Positions 1-10,494 of a stretch of DNA of 64,000 nt are shown piece after piece; position 1 is the first letter of the stretch, and every line of letters starts with the position of its first letter. The position numbers were made by a program, and so were the translations under genes. Origin of the DNA: Capitulum mitella (taxonomy: Eukaryota; Arthropoda; Thecostraca; Pollicipedomorpha; Pollicipedidae); the NCBI GenBank assembly GCA_030062745.1, contig CP099847.1, positions 4,014,304 to 4,078,303 on the forward strand. The letters run 5' to 3'. The notes under the pieces are model-generated. The model was not told the origin of the DNA. It did not search any database and saw only the letters and a program-made list of their open reading frames with translations.

Positions 1-365
1 AATGTCGTGACGTTTCTGGAAGTTCTCGACGGCTTTCGTAGGTTTCGCCAGACGCAAAGTCGTCTCTCAAGTCGTCACAGTTAATGAGCTTTGTCCCGAT
101 ATACTTCTCTGTTCATGGTCAACGAGAACAATATGCCCAGTTTACGAGCGGCGGGAAGGGTATGTTATGACGTTGTTGATGTTGTTGGTGACAGCAACCA
201 GAAAACGTAAATTACCTGCCATTTCAGGGCAACGCAAGGGGAGAATTAGAGTAGAAATAAAAGTTACGTAGACCAAAAGTGAACTAGGTCGCGAACAAAC
301 CAGATGTCTTTTTTACTACATAATCTTGCAGACCAGATTACGGATAGCACGCAACATAAAAGGTG
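1..365. other. Non-coding flank, nothing recognised
   Basis: This AT-balanced stretch has no open frame of interest and no repeat I can name. If the minus-strand splice donor just to its right is real, this is the beginning of that gene's first intron. Confidence 0.4.
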
Positions 366-1690
366 ACTTACCTTGGTGAGATCCAATCCTCAAGATCGCT
401 GGAAGGTCCGCACTGCACTTGGCTTTGCCCCCTCCCCCCCGCCCAAGCTACACTGATTCTGCACTGGCACTCTCTCCTCTCCAGTTTTCGATTGCCGCAA
501 ACAAAGCAGACATGAGCAGTCTTGACGCAGGTGCGCCGGAACTCGCCGCCGCGCCAGAATCGCCGCTGTTTGGTATTCCATCAGCGTGCGGCGTCGTCGG
601 CCGCCCAGCAGCAGACCCGGCCTGAAGCAGACAAAAACGGCGTCAGACGCGGCCGAAAAACGCGCGCCGTCGTCGCTAGGCACGGGGTAAAGGAAGCCGC
701 GCGCCGCCGACCGCCGCCTAGCAACAGCCGACGCCGCCGGCGAAACGGCGCGGGAAAATTCAAACCGAGAGAGCGAAGGGTTGCGGCTCCGGCGGCGGTC
801 GGCTGGCCCGGCTCGGAGGCGGGGGCGAGGGAGGGGCTTGTTCCGCTCACTTCCGCTATCTGAGGCCGATGACGAGGCGCCATCCTGTGGCGTCTGGGCG
901 GCTGCCGCGGGACCAGTCTGGCAGGGGGGCCGAGACTCAAAAGTCCGACAGGCGGCCACCAGTCCCGGCCCCCACAGCGCTCCAGCAGGGCCCTGCCGGT
1001 GGCTGCCCACACAGCGGCGGTGGCTGGTGCGCCATTGTCGACACACCAACACTGCACCGAGTCCCGAAACCACACCGGCGCACGGGTTCCATCACTCGCA
1101 CAGTGCGACGGGACGGCGCTGCGCCGGGCGCCGGCGCCGGTACAGGGCCGGCAGCGGCCGCCGCCGGCCGGCCGGCCGGACCGGCGGACGCGCCGCCACC
1201 GCCGCCGCCGCCACCCACTATCGACCACACGCCGCGGCGCCCGGCACGCGCCGCCGGGCGCGCACGCACACGCACGATCCGCTTACGGTAGGTTCTCAGC
1301 CGAGAGCGGCGGCAGCGGCGGCGGCGGCGGCGGCGGCGGCGGACCGGGCGGACGCGGCGGAGGCGGTGAACGGCGGCCGCGGCGCTGCTCGCCTGACCAC
1401 CGACTCCGGGCGGCGGCCGGCCGGTCGCACAGCTGAGCCGCCGCCGCTCGGGAGGAGCCTGTGCAACGCGCCGGCGTGCAATCTGGCCATGAGGGCGGAG
1501 CCAGCGGAGCGTGGTGGACGCCAGCACCGGTCGGCCGGCGCCGCCGCTCAGTGCAGCGGCGGCGGCCGGGCGGCGCGGCCGAGCTGACGGCGGCGGCCGC
1601 GGCCAGGCGGGGCCGCCGCCGACCGCTCACCACACAAGGTTCAGCCCCGGCCGGTGCAAAGTCGCCGCTAACGCCGGCCAGTGCGATCTC
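366..1690 (-). promoter_or_regulatory. CpG island with candidate minus-strand first exon
   Basis: The segment is very GC- and CpG-rich, with GGC/GCC runs near 1195-1215 and 1310-1345 and many CCGGCCGG blocks. Its left edge carries a strong minus-strand splice donor, CCAAG|GTAAGT, with the intron starting at 371 and the exon ending at 372. Sequence becomes AT-rich immediately beyond, as expected when a CpG-island promoter exon is followed by an intron. An in-frame check of the minus ATG at 511-513 (peptide starting MSALFAAIENWRGE) meets TAG after 21 codons, so the exon is more likely a 5' UTR. Long open frames on both strands here reflect GC bias and are not called. Confidence 0.45.
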
Positions 1691-1983
1691 TCGATGCCCT
1701 TGAGACGAGCAGAAACGAGCCCATATGAGTGGTTTATAACTGATTTTGGCGCAGCGACAAAGTCTATTGAAGCAGCAATAATGCGGTCCCTAACGATGGT
1801 CATGGAGACCCTGTTAAGATCTGGTGTAGCAACAGAACATACGACCCTCTCCGCGGCAAGAGTGACCAGCTTTTCAAAACTGAATTCGACAATATGGCTG
1901 AGCGGATGAAAAGGTGGGCTTCGGATGTCAGTGGGAGGCCGGTGCTGGCTACGCCAGGACGTGTCGGAGATTAAACCATTCAT
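1627..1983 (-). CDS. Open segment of unknown coding status beside the island
   Basis: Outside the GC-rich core, about 280 bp stay open on both strands. The minus frame runs 118 codons from an ATG (MNGLISDTSWRSQHR...) to a TAG near 1627. The plus frame over 1690-1909 reads ...PYEWFITDFGAATKSIEA... . Both have protein-like composition and I recognise neither. Antiparallel open frames in phase often mean that only one is real, or neither. It may belong to the minus-strand transcript suggested by the donor at 371. Confidence 0.15.
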   Translation of the reverse strand: MNGLISDTSWRSQHRPPTDIRSPPFHPLSHIVEFSFEKLVTLAAERVVCSVATPDLNRVSMTIVRDRIIAASIDFVAAPKSVINHSYGLVSARLKGIERSHWPALAATLHRPGLNLVW

Positions 1984-3746
1984 GAAAACCGACAGATGTG
2001 ATCATATTGCAGGTCCGGTGACGACCATACCACTGCGTCCGCGACGTGTTATGCACAGCTCACTTGCTACTATCGTCAAGGTGATATGTCTGGCAACAGT
2101 CACTTCGTTGCGCATGCAGTTTTGCAGCATATTTATTTGCTTTCACGGAACGAAATTCAAATGAAAATCATGAACACTCTACATAGTCAACAATCCTACA
2201 GCGAAACAATACAATTACAAAATGCGTTTAGACTCCGACAACGCCTGGGAAAATTCGCATAAGATATGTATAGCACAGCCAAGGGACGCACGCAAACCAA
2301 GTGCCAATTCTTTGCAGCTGCAGTGTCTACTGCCAATGCGTTTACCAGCGCCGTTTATGTTTTCAGGCTGGATGCACCTTTTTCGCCACGTGCAGTTTCA
2401 CGCATGCGTACCATTCTTAATGTTAGCCCATTGAGCTGTGACAGGTTCACAAAGTCAGGGAAAGCAAGGCAGTTTTGTGTACACAACACCATTCTGTTTG
2501 CACGCCAGTGGCAAGGCCAGAAAACCTGTAAGCATAACATGTCCACGGCTGTCAAAAAACAGAATAAATAGTAATAAAAAAAACTGATAGCTCAGCCCTT
2601 AAACTTTGCCCGCATCGGGGATGTGCCGCTGATGCCCCCTCCCCCTCCCAAGGTTTTACGAGGATAACTTCCTACGGTTTCTTCAGCCTACTGAAACTTG
2701 GTTTACCCTCTGGGACATCCTTCCCGCATCCTATGGTGCAAATAAATTATGTGCGTTGTCACGATAACGACCTACGACGACGTAACGGGAACCGTGTCAG
2801 CCTTTTTCGCGAGCCGATAAGGCCGGTTTACGACGGTTTCGTTCCGTCTCACTGTGAGACGGTTGGTGTGCACAGATGCAACAAAACATATATAGAAATC
2901 GACTCGGAACTGCATGTTCTTCAAGACTTTATACAGATTTAGTAGGGTTATGCTCGCTGCTGAGATTATCAAGGGTGTAAACTGAGGTCATGACCTACGG
3001 CGGGGAGAAGCCGGCGGCGGGGTTATGTGTCTGCAATGCCACGGCACGCCTAAGATTAGATTTAGTGTTAGACGTCAACTCATAAGATGTTTTTAACACA
3101 TCTAAGACGCAATTTTTAGCTAATCCGATGTCATTCTAGGTCACTGGCGTATGGTAAACTTGGACGACCTAAGATAACCTTGGATGATCTTTGACGACCT
3201 ACGATGACATTTCTGCGTGGTTCGGCAATAGTGTTCGTTAATTCAGATGCTACATTTGACTTCAGCTCTATTATTATCTAAAAAAGAAAATGTTTCTGTA
3301 GCTCCGAAAACGTATTTAAGCCGACGACCCCCTTTACAAGAATTGGTCTACTAGGACCTGGATCTAACTCCATGGTTAAAATACGGTCATGTGGGGTACA
3401 GATCAAGTGATAATTGACTGACAAATAATATGACATTCGTTTCATCACCTTCTTTTTCTTTGGCGTTCATTTGTGCTTAAACTCTAAAAGTACCACTTTT
3501 TGCCAATCTTCAACATTTGATCCGACCTGGAGGGTCATCCCTGACCTGAGACCTTAAAAAGGGATACCAGCAGCGAGATCTCGTCACACGCAGCACGCCA
3601 TTTTTTCCCGCGACGCTCCAGGACGCCCGGTGTGGAAATGGCCGGGGCTCGCGCCCCTCCCCCCATGCGTCTGCGTTATGACAATGCCCTATACACAGAC
3701 GATAACTTATACAGGTATTTACATTTTATGGTGAAAAAGTACTTAC
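1984..3746. other. Intergenic or intronic, no gene seen
   Basis: There is no convincing coding segment. At 3120-3210 a short stretch repeats GACGACCTA / GGATGATC / GACCTACGATG in a loose ~25-bp tandem. A C-rich patch (CCCCCTCCCCCTCCC) lies at 2634-2649. Confidence 0.4.
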
Positions 3747-3952
3747 ATGGGTGCATGATGCGTAATTAGCTACAGAAATATCCTGCTTGTCTGACAGATT
3801 CGTCTGAAAATCCACAGTGGCTGCCCCTACGGTCCACTGTGAGCGGTTCTGGGTCCTGGCAGTCTGCTGGCTGGATACAGGCCCCAGCCTCAGACGCACC
3901 ACCTCCTGAGCACTCCATAAATCACCGACGGACACCGAGGGGAGGGGAACAC
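3747..3952 (-). CDS. Candidate internal exon, unknown protein
   Basis: One minus-strand frame is open through this segment and ends exactly at a consensus-like donor, ACCCAT|GTAAGTAC (intron begins at 3746). A possible acceptor, GATAG|GTGTT, precedes it but has a poor pyrimidine tract. The predicted peptide has a balanced composition (contains SAQEVVRLRLGPVSS, then TVGAATVDFQTNLSDKQDIS, ending NYASCTH) and no low-complexity runs. It has no methionine start, so it would be internal. No family is recognised. The case rests on the donor and the composition only. Confidence 0.3.
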
Positions 3953-4275
3953 CTATCGTGATGCACCGTTAGATGGAAGTCCAGCCTCGGCACGTTACGT
4001 AACGATCAAGACACGTACGGGAGGTCTGATCCACTCACCACCGTGCGCCAGATGGCCCGGGAGCGTCTGTTTTAATTACTTTGACAATGCCCGCGCTCTA
4101 CCGATGCGAATCTGAGTGCCATCAAAACAGATATGGACTCTGTCAATCCAGATGACCAGGAGGATCTTGTTGGTGACATATCTGTCGTATGTATAGGGTA
4201 AATCCTGGATACCAAAAGAGAAACAAAGTTGCTTCTTTGTATGCATGGATATTTTGAATATTTATTTCTTTATAG
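3953..4275. other. No gene seen
   Basis: Short stretch between the candidate exon and a TA microsatellite, with no recognisable motif. Confidence 0.3.
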
Positions 4276-4314
4276 TTATATATATATATGTATGTATATA
4301 TATACATATATAGT

Positions 4315-4352
<38 letters not shown>
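4276..4352. repeat. TA microsatellite, interrupted
   Basis: Alternating TA is broken by TATG and ACAT units, then a purer (TA) run of about 30 bp, followed by TTTAGATCCC. Confidence 0.9.
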
Positions 4353-4354
<2 letters not shown>

Positions 4355-4733
4355 GATCCCATCTATTAAATGAGAAATAGGATTCCTTTGTCTGTTTCTC
4401 CAGTTGCTCTCTTTTTTCTGGACAACGGCTTGGCGACATGTTGTGAAATTGTGCACACAAATTCGTTCAAGTAGCGACCGGGTTTTAAAATGCCGTGGTG
4501 TTAATCCATTTGCCGCTGTCTCGGAGTTATTCGACCTTTACATTCATGTCATTTTTCTCCCATAGGATCCAGCTGCAAAGGTTTCGACGGCGCCTAGCAC
4601 CCGACTGTCCGCGTTTTTCTCAGCAATCGCGCGATGTGACAGCGTGAATTTTAGCACGTGCCTCCGCTCAAATGTCAGTCTGATTCTGAAACATTTCCGT
4701 ACCGATACGCTACACTGTTGCTTTACGGCGAGG

Positions 4734-4880
4734 TAGGCATGCCGATTTCCACTCTTTTGGGAGGGCCCTAGCCCATTCAATATTGATTTGACACCCCATG
4801 TTGCCCTGGAACAGCCCCAGAAGGTAAGAGATAGACAGCCAGTAAAGAATAGTCTTAAGTGACGTATCTGTATAAACTTG

Positions 4881-4915
<35 letters not shown>

Positions 4916-5084
4916 GGGGATAAATGCAATTTTGTTTCACAAAAAGTAACGAAAAAAATACAAATTGCCGTTGGTCAAAATAAAGTGGGCTAAATCCGCT
5001 GAGAATCCCACATCTGGGGGAGCTTAGGTTGAAGTGCCTTCGGCTCGGCCCCTCCCCAGTCATTTACAGAAATCGATGCCCCTG
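4734..5084 (-). mobile_element. hAT-type MITE, copy 1, perfect 8-bp target duplication
   Basis: The element is flanked by identical 8-mers, CGGCGAGG at 4726-4733 and again at 5085-5092, the target-site length typical of hAT transposons. One end reads TAGGCATGCCGATTTCC and the other ATCGATGCCCCTG. Copies 2 and 3 show that the intact ends are CAGGGGYGTCGATTT. It carries an internal (AT)n run near 4883-4913 and has no coding capacity. Shared internal landmarks with the other copies include AATAAAGTGGGCTAAATCC and GGGAGGGCCCT near the opposite end. Strand is given relative to copy 3. Confidence 0.85.
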
Positions 5085-5343
5085 CGGCGAGGTCCAGTTT
5101 GCACCAATGTCGCCGATTTTTCGGGTCCCATTTTTCCTTTTTCTTTTTGGCCCTTCTGAGCGATGAAAAATCTCCGAAACAGAGCATACGCTTTTCCTGC
5201 TGAGCGCTTCCGTCACCACGGATATCATGTTCATTTGGCTAGTGTTGTAACGTATGGGGGCGGGTTTATAAACATAAGCATTTTGAGTTTTGCCTGGTTT
5301 GAGTTCCACATGGCTAAGACAATGCTTAAAAATAACCAGGTCT

Positions 5344-5484
5344 CAATTAATGTATATTATATTACTTTCACAGCATGCCTTAACCGCGCCGTTAAGCAAA
5401 ACTGTGGTAGAGACAATTAACGTATATTATATTACTTTCACAGCATGCCTTAACCGTGCCGTTAAGCAAAACTGTGATAGAGAC
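5344..5484. repeat. 70-bp tandem duplication
   Basis: Two adjacent units of 70 bp are nearly identical, differing at a handful of positions (AATG versus AACG, CGCGCC versus CGTGCC, GGTAG versus GATAG). Each unit contains the near-palindrome GCCTTAACCGcGCCGTTAAGC, which could form a hairpin. Confidence 0.9.
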
Positions 5485-5539
5485 TGCGGTGCGGAACAAA
5501 AGTGAGTACTAAAATAAAGTTTATGATGGAATTAATGCG

Positions 5540-5710
5540 ACTAGGGACCAGAAATGAGCAGTTAACCAAAAATCTAACTTCTGTTGAAGTTAATTCGTTA
5601 ACTGAGAAGCTGGGAAAGGTAAACTGGGTTTAAGTTCATTCGTTAAATCTCCCAAAAAATCAACGGAAATTGAAGTTAATTCGTTAATCCGTTAACGCGT
5701 TTGAAAAAAT
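5540..5710. repeat. GTTAAT-rich dispersed repeat, copy 1
   Basis: It contains repeated GTTAATTCGTTAA and TTCGTTAATCCGTTAACGCG motifs in an AT-rich background. A related segment lies at 7850-8045. Simple GTTAA/TTAAC-type repeats occur as MITE-like families in many invertebrates. No ends or target duplication could be defined. Confidence 0.5.
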
Positions 5711-6165
5711 GTTTTCCAGTGCCTGATTTTTACCTCCTAAATCTCTTCAACAGGCGGAAATGGCTGAATTATGTCATTTGCCGTCCAATCATCGTATTGC
5801 AATGCTTATGCTAAGCTATGAGTCTGCGTGCATGTCACATTGCTCTGAAAGGTTTTACGCTCACTTATTCCATCACGTCCTGAACAACTTTCCTATCGTA
5901 ATAACTCCAGCACCCTCTGGCCTTTACTGAATGTTTGGGAAAATTCCAAACAGCGCTTGTATCCCATCTGGAGCTCCGGGGGTGTAGGAGAGCGACGAAA
6001 AGTGGGGGACCATTCGTCCAGTAGCTCTGATCTCCAAGGTGGCGCCGATCTCCAGCGTGGGCGCCAGCTAGTTAGCATGAAACTAGTAGTTAATTGCATA
6101 TTTCAGGATTTAAAAACACATATATCAATGTATTTGTTAATTAGATATTCGTACGAGTCCCTTAC
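5711..6165. other. No gene seen
   Basis: Mixed composition. A small direct repeat, GATCTCCAAGG / GATCTCCAGCG, lies at about 6030-6057. Nothing else is recognised. Confidence 0.35.
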
Positions 6166-6169
6166 ATGC

Positions 6170-6960
6170 GCATGATCTGTAGATGGGACATCTGTGGGGT
6201 GGGAAAGCGTCTAGCCTGAAAAGGGCTCTGGTATCGAAGACGAGTCTGGTCTGCAAGGTGTCCCTTACGGGTGCCTGGCCTGTTGAAGGACATCACATAT
6301 ATGGCGCCTGATGTGTACGGGGCGCCTCGTTCGCCAAGGGCGTCGAGCCCCGAGGGGCGCCTGATCTGCACAGGGGGCGCCTGGATTGTAAGGGGTACCT
6401 ATATCGTAGACGTGTCTGGTCTGCAAGGTGTTCCATACGGGCGCCTGGTCTGTAGAGGGGGCTCCAGTATATGAGGGATGTTTGATGTGTAAGGTGAGCC
6501 TCGCTCGCCAATCGCGCCGAGCCACCGAGGGGAGCCTGATCTGTACGGGGCGGGGGCGCCTGGCCTGTAAGGGACGGCCGTGTCGTGTTTGGTCTGTGAG
6601 GCGTCCTGTGCGGGCGCCTGGTCTGTAGAGGGGGCGCCAGATATATGAGATGTGCCCGATGTGTACGGTGCGCCTCGCTCGCCAAGAGCGCCGAGCTTCC
6701 GCGGGGTAGCTAATTTTTACGGGGAAGGGACACCCGACCCCGTAGGGGCGCCTGAATCGCAGACATGTCTGGTTTGTGAGGGGAGCCAAATTCCTTAGAG
6801 GTGTCTCATCTGTACAAGAAAAGGGGCGCCTGGCCTGCATGGGGCGCCGGGCATTTCAGTCACCTGGTTTTTACGACAGCGCTCACCGGTAAGGGGCGTC
6901 GTTTCCACGAGAGGTGGTTGATCATTGCATGGGGGAGGGGGAGGGCGCCTGGAGGTTGAT
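6170..6960 (+). repeat. Degenerate GGGGCGCCTG minisatellite
   Basis: Dozens of imperfect ~20-bp units combine a GGGGCGCCTGGTCTGTA-like core with AGGTGTC or GGGGAGCC variants. Several units carry the SfoI-like palindrome GGCGCC. Long open frames on the minus strand (repeating RRPxxTDQAP) are products of the repeat and are not called as genes. The array is older and more diverged than the 70-bp duplication upstream. Confidence 0.75.
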
Positions 6961-7849
6961 GGTTGCTAAAGATTTAAAAAGCCCCATCAGCAAAAAAAGA
7001 GAAAAATACCCCTGAACCTGTATTCATTGGGATCGGTTTAAGAGATGTTTTTTTATTTGCTTTTGAACCCCTTTTTTGCTGTGGCGTAAAGTGGGCGCCC
7101 GCGCGACGGCCAAGAAGTGGCGAGGGACATATTTCCCCTCCCCCGGGTAATTACACCCATATGCAGCTCCCAGACGGTCAGTGGTGTAAGAGATTCAAAA
7201 CTGACTTAGACTGATTTATTATCGATATCGTCGCCCATAACCAATTTGATCTAACCAGACTTCATGTTTCATTCATGTCTCAAAGCTGGCTGAAAATCAG
7301 AACTCAGCCTGAGATTGGAGACACGTGCTTGTGCAGAAGTGTCAGGTGCATTTTGACGCAATTCTTATGTTAAAAAAAGTATGTTAACATTTTAAGAGAG
7401 AAGAGGCATTTTATTAATCCTAAGGCGTGCTAAATATTGCAGCAAGACACCACACTGCAAGGGCCACATATCGACGACCAGAAACCCTGCCAATTGATCC
7501 AAAATGTTTCTGTTCTTTTCAAGACCTGTTAATTCGGGTACCGTCTCGAGGCATTAGTGGCCAAGGTTCATAGCTTCCGGAATAGCGATAGATAAAGCAA
7601 TGATTTGGCCTGGTTCTCGGAACTTTCCATGTGGCCGGATTCTATGATGCACTCCAATGACGTAATTACGTCATTGCACCAGTATTTGAAAGCAAAACTA
7701 AAGCGAATCACTACACATGCTCCCTTACTGGCGTCCAGCGTACCACACGTTTCGACATGAAGCTTGTCAACGTCCACCATCGTTTTCCCATAACTCATAT
7801 CCCCAAACCCTCGAGTCCCCCATCCGTTACAAAGCCCCACCTATCACTT
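6961..7849. other. No gene seen
   Basis: AT-leaning sequence with no repeat family recognised. A C-rich patch, CCCCTCCCCCGGG, is at 7134-7146. Confidence 0.35.
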
Positions 7850-8045
7850 GCGCCAGGGTTAACGTTCTAAACTGAAATGGAAATTTGGCAAAAAGTTAAC
7901 GTTCTCAGAGTTACCGTGCGAAAATTTAAGGGAAGTTAATTACTCCATTATTTTGTTCTTCGACGTTAACGAAAGCGTTAATCCGTAAACGCAAAATGCA
8001 GCTAGGTGATTAACAAATTAACGGATTAACGGACTCGTGCCTACC
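7850..8045. repeat. GTTAAC-rich dispersed repeat, copy 2
   Basis: Motifs such as GGGTTAACGTTCT, GACGTTAACGAAAGCGTTAA and ATTAACGGATTAACGGAC recur. It is related in style to the copy 2.2 kb upstream. The two can be read as partly inverted because CCGTTAATCCGTTAAT appears on opposite strands. Confidence 0.5.
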
Positions 8046-9219
8046 TCTGCTAGGGACATTTCTGGAAACTTAAAACAGAAAGGCAGCGATGCGTCTGTAA
8101 AATGGGGAAAGCTTTAAAAATACCATCAAAATCCCGGAACAGGCTAATTAGGTCAAGGAGCAAAATGCTTAAAACAAACACAGAAAGCAAAGTGGCAATG
8201 AGGTACCACCATTTTCATTGGTTTAGGTTTAGCTCTTTGTGACAAGAAAACTACGTTGGTTGCTGTGAAAAGCTCTAAGGAAGGAATAATCTGACCTGAT
8301 GGAACTGCCGTAACGTCTCATTTTTTCCAAAAGTGGTTAGATTTGAAAGTTCTGATGAAAAGGAAGCATAACTGCTACCGAAAAGGCAGCAGTTATTCCC
8401 ATTTATTATGAACCAGAAATACTTGTAACCAAAGCGAAGACTGGAAAACAAATTGGACGGTTGCACATAGCAGTACAACGGCTGCAGAAACAAACACGTC
8501 TCAGTGAAGCTGGAAGAAATAAAGTCCAAACCGAAAACCAATAACGGGGCTGAGACGATTTTTTGGAAACTGTAGGCCGTGCACCCAAAGTGGACTCAAG
8601 GGCGTGAAGCAATCTCATGGCGGAGAGAGTAGCGCGGTTTGGAAGCAACTTCGAACGTGTAAGAAGTAAGAACCCGCCTGCCGGTCTTTTGATATGAGCC
8701 CAAGCTCAACGCACGCGGAAGAATAATGACCACAGGCAACGCACAGGCAACGAAAATTACAAATAACAAGGCTAGCTTACGATCGAGTCCTGATTTTTGC
8801 GTGCTTCCTAGCGCTCACACGGTGATCACCAAAGAAGACAGCCGCAATGACCCCAAGAGCGGCTGGGCGCCGAATGACCCTGCAGGCGGTGCGCCACTAA
8901 GCCCCGATAACCAACCAACCAACCAACCCAAGAGCGGCAGGAACGAGACACCGAGGCGATCACGAGCGAGCGGAGGTCAGCCGGCCGATTGTGCGGTTTT
9001 TAATGAATGACCTTTTATCAGTTTTTACTGAAATAAACCATTAAAAAATTAAAAATGAATGAAGAAAAGAAAAACGAACTTTTATCAGTTATCACTTTAA
9101 TCAGTTTTTAGAACGAATGGCCCGCGAAATGGGTCGTAGGTCGTACCAGAAAGCACAAGCACGTGGCGGAGACGAGCCGGTCAACGACCAGTTGTTATCG
9201 CTAGTATGTATGTGAGTGT
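8046..9219. other. No gene seen
   Basis: A (CCAA)4 run is at 8913-8928, and two GATAA/TTTATCAG repeats lie near 9015 and 9080 (CTTTTATCAGTT twice). No convincing coding segment is seen. Confidence 0.35.
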
Positions 9220-9235
9220 ATATACATACATACAC

Positions 9236-9268
<33 letters not shown>

Positions 9269-9295
9269 TGTGTGTGTGTATGTATGCATACCGCC
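9220..9295. repeat. TACA/TA/TG compound microsatellite
   Basis: TACATACATACACA is followed by (TA)n, then (TG)n with one CG interruption, then TATGTATGCATAC. Confidence 0.9.
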
Positions 9296-10494
9296 CATAA
9301 ACTGAGTAACATTCAGGAAGGTTGGGGGTAGAGTTGGCCAATGCGTGACAAAGCATCGCAACGTGGAGGGTAGGGAGTGAGCAGAACGTTACGTAATCAA
9401 GGAAGGCAAAATGTCATCAGGCTAGCTGAAATGGTCACATCTGTCGACAAATACCGATCTGAGAACGAAAAGCTGTCTTGCAGCATTCTGGGCTATCCCA
9501 TTCATTGTCAGAAAACGGCGCCAAGGCACGGATCACTTCATCACCTCGGCGGCACTTGCCGGTGTAGAACGGCATTAATACGCAGAGACAGAACACTCCC
9601 GGAAGTCGATGGTAAACCGCCGACAAAGGTGTCGCAAAACTACTTCGCTGAATGGTGACCGAGTGCCGCTTGATTCCTAGCGCAGCTGGCTTTGAAGAAA
9701 AACGGTGAACTGGGCTCTGAGCATTTCCAGTTTTTCCCCAAGTCACCCAACGTCCTCATGGAAAGGGGCGATAGACTGGCTTTTCTCTGACGCATTTGAA
9801 CCATCAGTGTAGAGACCCCTTTTACAAACGGATTTTCTTCCAGTTATCCAAGGGAATCATCCGTGAAGAAAAAGATCAATTGCATGTTTCAGTTACACTA
9901 AAATGTTGAACAGTTGCGTACAAAGGTCACTCGCGTCAATGCAAACTTATGGGATGCAAATCAGAACGCAAAAGAAACCACAAAATCAGAAATTACATGT
10001 AGTTTTGGGGTATGCTGCCTTAGCAAAAACAATGGGTACTCTGCGGTACATATGCCAGTGCATATGGGTCCTGTCTGTCACAACATACAGTTGATGTTTC
10101 AAGGCTCTATTTTATCACTCTAAAAGAGCTGTAAACAAACGGTCTGCCTATTTAGAAAGCTATCCCACTTTACATATCCATACAGAATAAGTTCCGCAGC
10201 TGTCGAGACCCGGACAGACATAAAGGACACACATGGTGTGCGAGTTTCGTAGGCCGAGAACATGACATCATCGGAGGTTAATGGTGAGAAAAGGCTTCCA
10301 GATCGCCTAATTTTAAATAGGCCATTTCCTGTTCCATTAAATGTTGGCCAGCATGTCTTGAGTGGGGGATCAATACCAGCTCTGCAAATGGTAGTTACAT
10401 CACGTTTGGTTGATGTCAGATAGACACATGGCCCGCGTTAGTGGGCATGCAATTTCTGGTGCAATAGAGAGGATTGAGTGGTCAGTCCGTTACG
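9296..10494. other. No supported gene
   Basis: The segment 9380-9740 is open on both strands for about 90-100 codons, and I cannot tell whether either is coding. No motif is recognised. The rest is AT-leaning non-coding DNA. Confidence 0.3.

Noticed and set aside
511..513. Minus-strand ATG (MSALFAAIENWRGE...) as first coding codon spliced at 371
   Set aside because: Careful reading of the GAGAGGAGAGAGTGCC stretch puts TAG in frame after 21 codons, so the frame does not reach the donor.
390..1587. Several 110-270-codon open frames on both strands in the first GC-rich island
   Set aside because: All six frames are open because stop codons are rare at this GC content. Peptides are Arg/Ala/Gly/Pro low complexity and no frame has splice or Kozak support.
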